Origin: Bacillota bacterium
GTDB taxonomy: Bacteria; Bacillota; Clostridia; Oscillospirales; Oscillospiraceae
NCBI GenBank assembly: GCA_021768085.1
Contig: JAETOJ010000002.1
Coordinates: 62,001 to 126,000 of the forward strand
DNA: 64,000 nucleotides
Reading direction: 5' to 3'
Every line of letters begins with the position of its first letter. Within the stretch, counting starts at the first letter, position 1. Shown here one piece after another: positions 59,382-64,000 of this stretch. The notes beneath the pieces are model-generated. The model had not been told where the DNA came from and made no database searches. It saw nothing but the letters and a program-made list of their open reading frames with translations. The position numbers were made by a program, and so were the translations under genes.

Positions 59382-60863
59382 TCAATACTTGCGGGGGTTA
59401 TACAGCCCCTCCGGGGCCAGCTGTCCCTCAGAGCCCCACTGGTACATCCGCCACTGCCAGCTGGGCGCGGAGTAGAACCCGGCGGCCAGGATGTCGGACG
59501 GCAGGGCGTAAGGGTACTGCCAGCTGCTGCGCTTGTGGGCGATGGTCACGGTGTAGTTGTAGAGTGACACGGTCTCCGGCAGAGAGGGCGCCGCCTCCCA
59601 GAACAGGAAGGCCTCCGTGGGGCCATCGACCTCCTCCGGCAGAGCGAAGTCGGTGTAACAGCAGGGCCTCCCGGCGCCGTCCGCCTCAAACCGGAAGTCC
59701 AGCGGCATGGTATAGGCCGTCCCCGCGCTGTCCCTCCACTTCAGCACCCCCTCCACCCTGGTGGTATGGACGGTAACGCCCTGGATGTCCTGTGCCACCT
59801 GGATCCCCTCCATATAGCCGCCGGACGCCTCGCCGGGGTTCCAGCGCAGGTGGGCCAGATACACGCAGCGGAACCCATACCGCTCGTCCCGCACCGGAAC
59901 CTCAACGGTGATCACGCTGGGCATACCGTCTGTATGGGGGCCGGCCGGATCGTGATACCCCTCTTTTTTCAGCCCGTAGGCCCCCTCAAACCGGGCCAGC
60001 TCGTTGTCATCCAGCCCGCCCAGGATATCCTCCGGGAAGCCCAGCTCCAGCAGTTCTCCGCGGAGGGGGGAATCGCCCACGTCGGAGCCGTACTCAGGCG
60101 TATGCTCTCCGTCCGGCAGGCGGGCGAATATTAGGGGCAGGACGCCCACCGCCAGCAGATGGAGCGCCAGCCATACGGCCAGCACAACCCGGCCGGACAT
60201 CCGCGACGGGACGGCCTTCAGCACGTACCCCGCCTGATCCAGACTCCTGCTGACCTTGCGTAAGCCCACCAGCAGGCAAATCCAGAGGATCAGGAGCGGC
60301 CCCACCAGCAGCCAGCCCTCCAGCCCAATGAGCGCCATGGGCAGCAGCAGGGTCTCCACGATGACCACCCCTCCGGCCGCAGTGGTGCGGGGCTTCTGCC
60401 CTGCCCGGCGGAATACCCCCTTGAGGCCCTGCCACAGCCCGCCCACCACTAAGATCAGGGTGAGCTGGAGCGCCACCGTCCACAGCACGTTGTAGACTGG
60501 TACCGCCCCTGTGGTGGTGTTCCATTCCCCGCCTACCAGCTCCTCCAGCCGGCCATCCAGGGGGGTGGCCTGGAGCAGCACCACGGCCAGCCGCAGCGCG
60601 GCGTACAGGCCGGCGCAGCCGCAGGCGAACCGGAAGGCACCGTTCTCCCGGCGCAGGGCGCCCAGCCCCAGCCACAGCAGCACCGCGCCCACCGCCGGAA
60701 GAATGAGGTTCAGCCCAAAGCCGTTGATGGTGATGGTAATGAGCGCCAGTCCCCAGCAGATCAGGCCGACGGGCTTTTTCCACGGGCAGGGCGGTTCCAG
60801 CTTCGCCAGCTCCGGCGGCAGCTGGGCGGAGCCCACATAGAGCAGACGGTCAAATTCATCCAT
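59382..60863 (-). CDS. multi-TM membrane protein, likely sigma-factor partner
   Basis: Several TM helices then extracytoplasmic domain; start overlaps the stop of the sigma gene. Confidence 0.7.
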   Translation of the reverse strand: MDEFDRLLYVGSAQLPPELAKLEPPCPWKKPVGLICWGLALITITINGFGLNLILPAVGAVLLWLGLGALRRENGAFRFACGCAGLYAALRLAVVLLQATPLDGRLEELVGGEWNTTTGAVPVYNVLWTVALQLTLILVVGGLWQGLKGVFRRAGQKPRTTAAGGVVIVETLLLPMALIGLEGWLLVGPLLILWICLLVGLRKVSRSLDQAGYVLKAVPSRMSGRVVLAVWLALHLLAVGVLPLIFARLPDGEHTPEYGSDVGDSPLRGELLELGFPEDILGGLDDNELARFEGAYGLKKEGYHDPAGPHTDGMPSVITVEVPVRDERYGFRCVYLAHLRWNPGEASGGYMEGIQVAQDIQGVTVHTTRVEGVLKWRDSAGTAYTMPLDFRFEADGAGRPCCYTDFALPEEVDGPTEAFLFWEAAPSLPETVSLYNYTVTIAHKRSSWQYPYALPSDILAAGFYSAPSWQWRMYQWGSEGQLAPEGLYNPRKY

Positions 60864-61422
60864 GGATCACACCTCCCAGTTCCTCCCGCAGCTGCTTGCG
60901 GATGCGGTACAGCTTGCCCTCCACCGCCCGGACGGTTAGGCCGCACTCGGCGGCGATCTGCGCGGTGGGCTGATAATAGTAATATTTACGCAAAAACAGA
61001 TCCCGTTCTCTGCGGCCCAGCTGCCCCACAGACGCCCATAGAGCCTGTGCCGCCTCCGCTTTCAGCAGGGACTGCTCCGGGCCGTCGGCGGCGTCCGGCA
61101 TGGCCTCGTCCAGCGCACCGCCCTCCTGGAGGCGTTCATTGGATCGGCGGCGGTTGAGGGCCACGTTGCGGGTCAGGTGGGTGAGCCAGGTGGTCAGGGC
61201 GGCCTTGCCGGGGTCAAACGTGCCGATGGAGTTCCACACCCGGAGCAGCACATCAGACAGGCACTCCTCCCGATCCCGCTCGTCGGGGAGGATAGGAGCG
61301 ATGATGTACCGCAGCAGAGGGGTGTACGCCGTCTGGAATTGCTCCATCACGCCGTCCTGCCGGGTTTGCAGGGCACGGATCAGCTGCACATCCTCCACAA
61401 TGTATCCCTCCTTTTTCTTCAT
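60856..61422 (-). CDS. RNA polymerase sigma-70 factor, ECF-type
   Basis: DREECLSDVLLRVWNSIGTFDPGKAALTTWLTHLTRNVALNRRR; LGRRERDLFLRKYYYYQPTAQIAAECGLTVRAVEGKLYRIRKQL. Confidence 0.92.
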   Translation of the reverse strand: MKKKEGYIVEDVQLIRALQTRQDGVMEQFQTAYTPLLRYIIAPILPDERDREECLSDVLLRVWNSIGTFDPGKAALTTWLTHLTRNVALNRRRSNERLQEGGALDEAMPDAADGPEQSLLKAEAAQALWASVGQLGRRERDLFLRKYYYYQPTAQIAAECGLTVRAVEGKLYRIRKQLREELGGVIHG

Positions 61423-61576
61423 ATGTCCTACTATACACCGGTGGCGGCAAAATCCCACACGAAATTTCCAAGAAATTGCGGGCGCAGAAAATGCCTGTCC
61501 GCGCTCTGGGGAAGGCGGGCAGGCGTTAAACACTAAAGGATGGAACCTAACTCATATTTCTGGAATGACGGCTCTA

Positions 61577-62182
61577 TCATTCCGTCCAATACTCTATCCC
61601 TGGATTAAGTCTTCCTCCAATAGCACCCGCTTTTTCAAAATCATAATCCAGAAAACCATCATCGTCCAAAAAATAAACATCTTCTTGATAAAAAGCGATA
61701 ATGGTCTCAAAAAACTTTTCTAAAGACTTGTGCATCCCCACAAATCCTTCGTCCGAGAAATAAGCGAATATTGCTTCTGTGTTGTCCTGTTTTTTCACAT
61801 AACAGATATAGTTAGAAGCGTAATCCGCCAGCAACGGTATAACAATCTCTATTTGATTTTCACATATAGCATCAGATCCTACCATACGCAAAAATGTATT
61901 ATATTCAACGTCTAATTCCTCTATATGTATTAACCTATAACCAGGAATAAAATCCATCAATTTCTGCTCTTTAATATCTCTGGGTGTTCCTGCAAATGTG
62001 CTGTATATTTCTCGATAGATTTCAGGAACAGGGCGATTTATGTTAGTCAAAAGTTGCTCCCATTCTCGATGTGGAATGCCTAAACTGCTTTTATAACCAC
62101 ATCTCATTTTATCAGAAAGAGAGATAAACTCATCAAGTAATTCTTTTTCCATACTATGTGACATTTTTCTCACACCATCCAT
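61577..62182 (-). CDS. SMI1/KNR4 (SUKH)-like protein
   Basis: Imperfect SUKH-like pattern NINRPVPEIYREIYSTFAGT...GYRLIHIEELDVEYN...; AT-rich relative to flanks. Confidence 0.5.
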   Translation of the reverse strand: MDGVRKMSHSMEKELLDEFISLSDKMRCGYKSSLGIPHREWEQLLTNINRPVPEIYREIYSTFAGTPRDIKEQKLMDFIPGYRLIHIEELDVEYNTFLRMVGSDAICENQIEIVIPLLADYASNYICYVKKQDNTEAIFAYFSDEGFVGMHKSLEKFFETIIAFYQEDVYFLDDDGFLDYDFEKAGAIGGRLNPGIEYWTE

Positions 62183-62449
62183 TCAGTTATTTCCCTCACA
62201 CCACTTCGCAATCTCCCCAATCAGCCCCAGCGGGAGCGGCTTGCTGTACGGGAGCTGGATCGTGCCCTTGCTGGTCTTATACTCCGTCAGCCGCCCGGCA
62301 AACGCCTCCACAGCCTCCGGGCTGTACCCGGTCAGCCAGCAGATGACTTCATCCACCTCGGCCTTTGTCCGGCCTTTCCGGGTGACTTTGTCCAGCAGGA
62401 GCCCGTATACCTTCCCAAACTTCGTCTGAAAAACCTTCTCGTTGTTCAT
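62183..62449 (-). CDS. DUF2200-like N-part with DUF1801-like C-terminal tail
   Basis: FGKVYGLLLDKVTRKGRTKAEVDEVICWLTGYSPEAVEAF then YKTSKGTIQLPYSKPLPLGLIGEIAKW. Confidence 0.6.
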   Translation of the reverse strand: MNNEKVFQTKFGKVYGLLLDKVTRKGRTKAEVDEVICWLTGYSPEAVEAFAGRLTEYKTSKGTIQLPYSKPLPLGLIGEIAKWCEGNN

Positions 62450-62643
62450 ACCTTGTATCCCTCCGGCAGTGATGCCCTATTCTACCACACACTACATCGT
62501 TTTGCAAAACTCTCCCCAAGTTGGCCGATATATTTGCCTCGCTTTGTCGTAGCTGATAAAATGGAGAAAAAGAAAACATTTTTTGTTTTCTTTGTAACGA
62601 ACGACCTTCCAATGGGATATATAGAGTGAAGGGAGGGAGCCGC

Positions 62644-63132
62644 ATGGAAGATATGGACGCCATCTACCGCCGCCACGTCCACACGGTCTACAAATTTCTC
62701 CTGGCCCAATGCCGTGAGCCGGATCTGGCCGAGGAACTGACCCAGGAGACCTTTTATCAGGCGGTTCGCTCCATTGACCGCTTCGACGGCTCCTGCAAAT
62801 TGTCCATTTGGCTGTGCCAAATCGCTAAACATCTGTGGTATCAGCAGCTGCGGAAGCGCCAAAAGGCCCTTGTGCCACTGGACGAGGTGCCGGATTTTCC
62901 CGCCCCCTCGGCGGAGGAGGGACTGCTGGAACAGGAAGGACAGCTGGCCCTTCTTAGAAAGATCCACCAGCTGCCGGAGCCTCAACGGGAGGTGGTTTAC
63001 CTCCGGGCCTTCGGCGGTCTCAGCTTCCGGGAGATCGGGGATGTGCTGGATCACACGGAGGCCTGGGCCCGGGTGACCTTTTATCGGAGCAAGGAAAAAC
63101 TTCGCAACGGAGGTGCGGAAGATGAAAAATGA
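62644..63132 (+). CDS. RNA polymerase sigma-70 factor, ECF-type
   Basis: LAQCREPDLAEELTQETFYQAVRSIDRFDGSCKLSIWLCQIAKHLWYQQLRKRQK; LPEPQREVVYLRAFGGLSFREIGDVLDHTEAWARVTFYRSKEKL. Confidence 0.93.
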   Translation: MEDMDAIYRRHVHTVYKFLLAQCREPDLAEELTQETFYQAVRSIDRFDGSCKLSIWLCQIAKHLWYQQLRKRQKALVPLDEVPDFPAPSAEEGLLEQEGQLALLRKIHQLPEPQREVVYLRAFGGLSFREIGDVLDHTEAWARVTFYRSKEKLRNGGAEDEK

Positions 63133-64000
63133 TCTGACCTGCGGCCTGGTGCGGGATCTGCTGCCCAGCTATGTGGAGGGGCTTGTGTGTGCGGAATCCC
63201 AAGAGGCGGTGGATCGGCACCTGGCAGACTGCCCCAGCTGTGCCGCCGCCTTGTCCGCCATGCGGGCCCCGGAGCCGGAGACCGTGGCGGAGGAACAGGC
63301 CCGGGAAGTGGACTACCTGAAGCGGGTGAAAAAGCACAGCAACCGGAAGGTTATCGCCGCGGTGGTTTGTACCGCTCTCATTCTGCTCTCGGCGCTGCTG
63401 CTGAAGGTATTCGTCATCGGCTCGCCCATCCGGCCCCAGACCGTAGCCGTCAAAGGCACCGTGGAGGACGGCACCCTCCACCTGTCCCTCATGTCAACGG
63501 TGTCCGCCAACGCCCTCCACGGCTGGCGGGTGGAGACAAAGGACGGCGTGGCCTCCGTCTATGCCCGGGACGTGCTGGTGTCCCCCCTATTCTCCGACGG
63601 CAGCGGCCAGCTGGACATCCCCCTGAAAGGGGTGCACGAGGTGTGGCTGGGCGGCCTCTCGGGCCGGCTGTTGTACCAGGACGGCGTAGTGATCTCCCAG
63701 CTGGCCCTGGAGCTGATGGACGCCAAAGCCCCCGACTGCGGCGATCCCACCGCTCTGGAGCGCATCGCGGAGATCCTGCGCCTCCCTGAGCGGCTGGGCA
63801 GCTACACGTTTAGTCTGCAAACCGACAAGCACCCCTACGGAGGCACGCTGGTGTTTGTGGAACGGCCCACAGGCGAACAGCTCAATCTTGCTACTTGCTA
63901 TAATCTGCTTACCCTGGCGCTGGTGGACAATATGGAGGCCTCCCTGTTCAAGCGCCTCGCTTACGGGGATCCCCCAGACCTGAGTACGATCGTCACTAAC
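63122..64000 (+). CDS. anti-sigma factor with zf-HC2-like domain and TM helix (runs off window)
   Basis: LTCGLVRDLLPSYVEGLVCAESQEAVDRHLADCPSC (HxxxCxxC) then TM IAAVVCTALILLSALLLKVFV; overlaps sigma gene by 11 bp. Confidence 0.87.
   Translation, partial: MKNDLTCGLVRDLLPSYVEGLVCAESQEAVDRHLADCPSCAAALSAMRAPEPETVAEEQAREVDYLKRVKKHSNRKVIAAVVCTALILLSALLLKVFVIGSPIRPQTVAVKGTVEDGTLHLSLMSTVSANALHGWRVETKDGVASVYARDVLVSPLFSDGSGQLDIPLKGVHEVWLGGLSGRLLYQDGVVISQLALELMDAKAPDCGDPTALERIAEILRLPERLGSYTFSLQTDKHPYGGTLVFVERPTGEQLNLATCYNLLTLALVDNMEASLFKRLAYGDPPDLSTIVTN

Overview
This is a GC-rich chromosomal window from a spore-forming Firmicute, probably an Oscillospiraceae/Flavonifractor-type Clostridia (inferred from gene content only). 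Positions 1-32 kb are mostly core genes: clpX(partial)-clpP-tig, thrC, M19 dipeptidase, yraN-rnhB-ylqF-rplS, a SpoIVFA/SpoIVFB-like pair, xerD, spoIIM, SCIFF peptide plus radical SAM maturase, a CotJA-CotJB fusion plus CotJC, an AtoE-type transporter, ligA, yunB, a methionine gamma-lyase-like gene, three tandem M42 peptidases, murD, RNase P RNA and a pyrCFKD operon. From 32 to 37 kb there is a SpoIID-like/peptidoglycan-binding cluster, followed by a BlaI/BlaR1 pair. The best candidate for an under-described system is a compact five-gene minus-strand operon at 39.6-47.6 kb: SWIM Zn-finger protein, large repeat-like protein, MoxR-type AAA+ ATPase, DUF5682-like protein and VWA protein. A second compact operon at 49.4-54.0 kb encodes zinc-ribbon, membrane and lipoproteins of unknown function. 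A decaying sigma/anti-sigma region follows at 54.4-56.7 kb, and three further ECF sigma modules lie within 57-64 kb, interrupted by a SUKH-like gene. No tRNA, rRNA, CRISPR array, intact IS element or prophage was recognised by eye. Family calls are from motif reading and memory; no searches were run.
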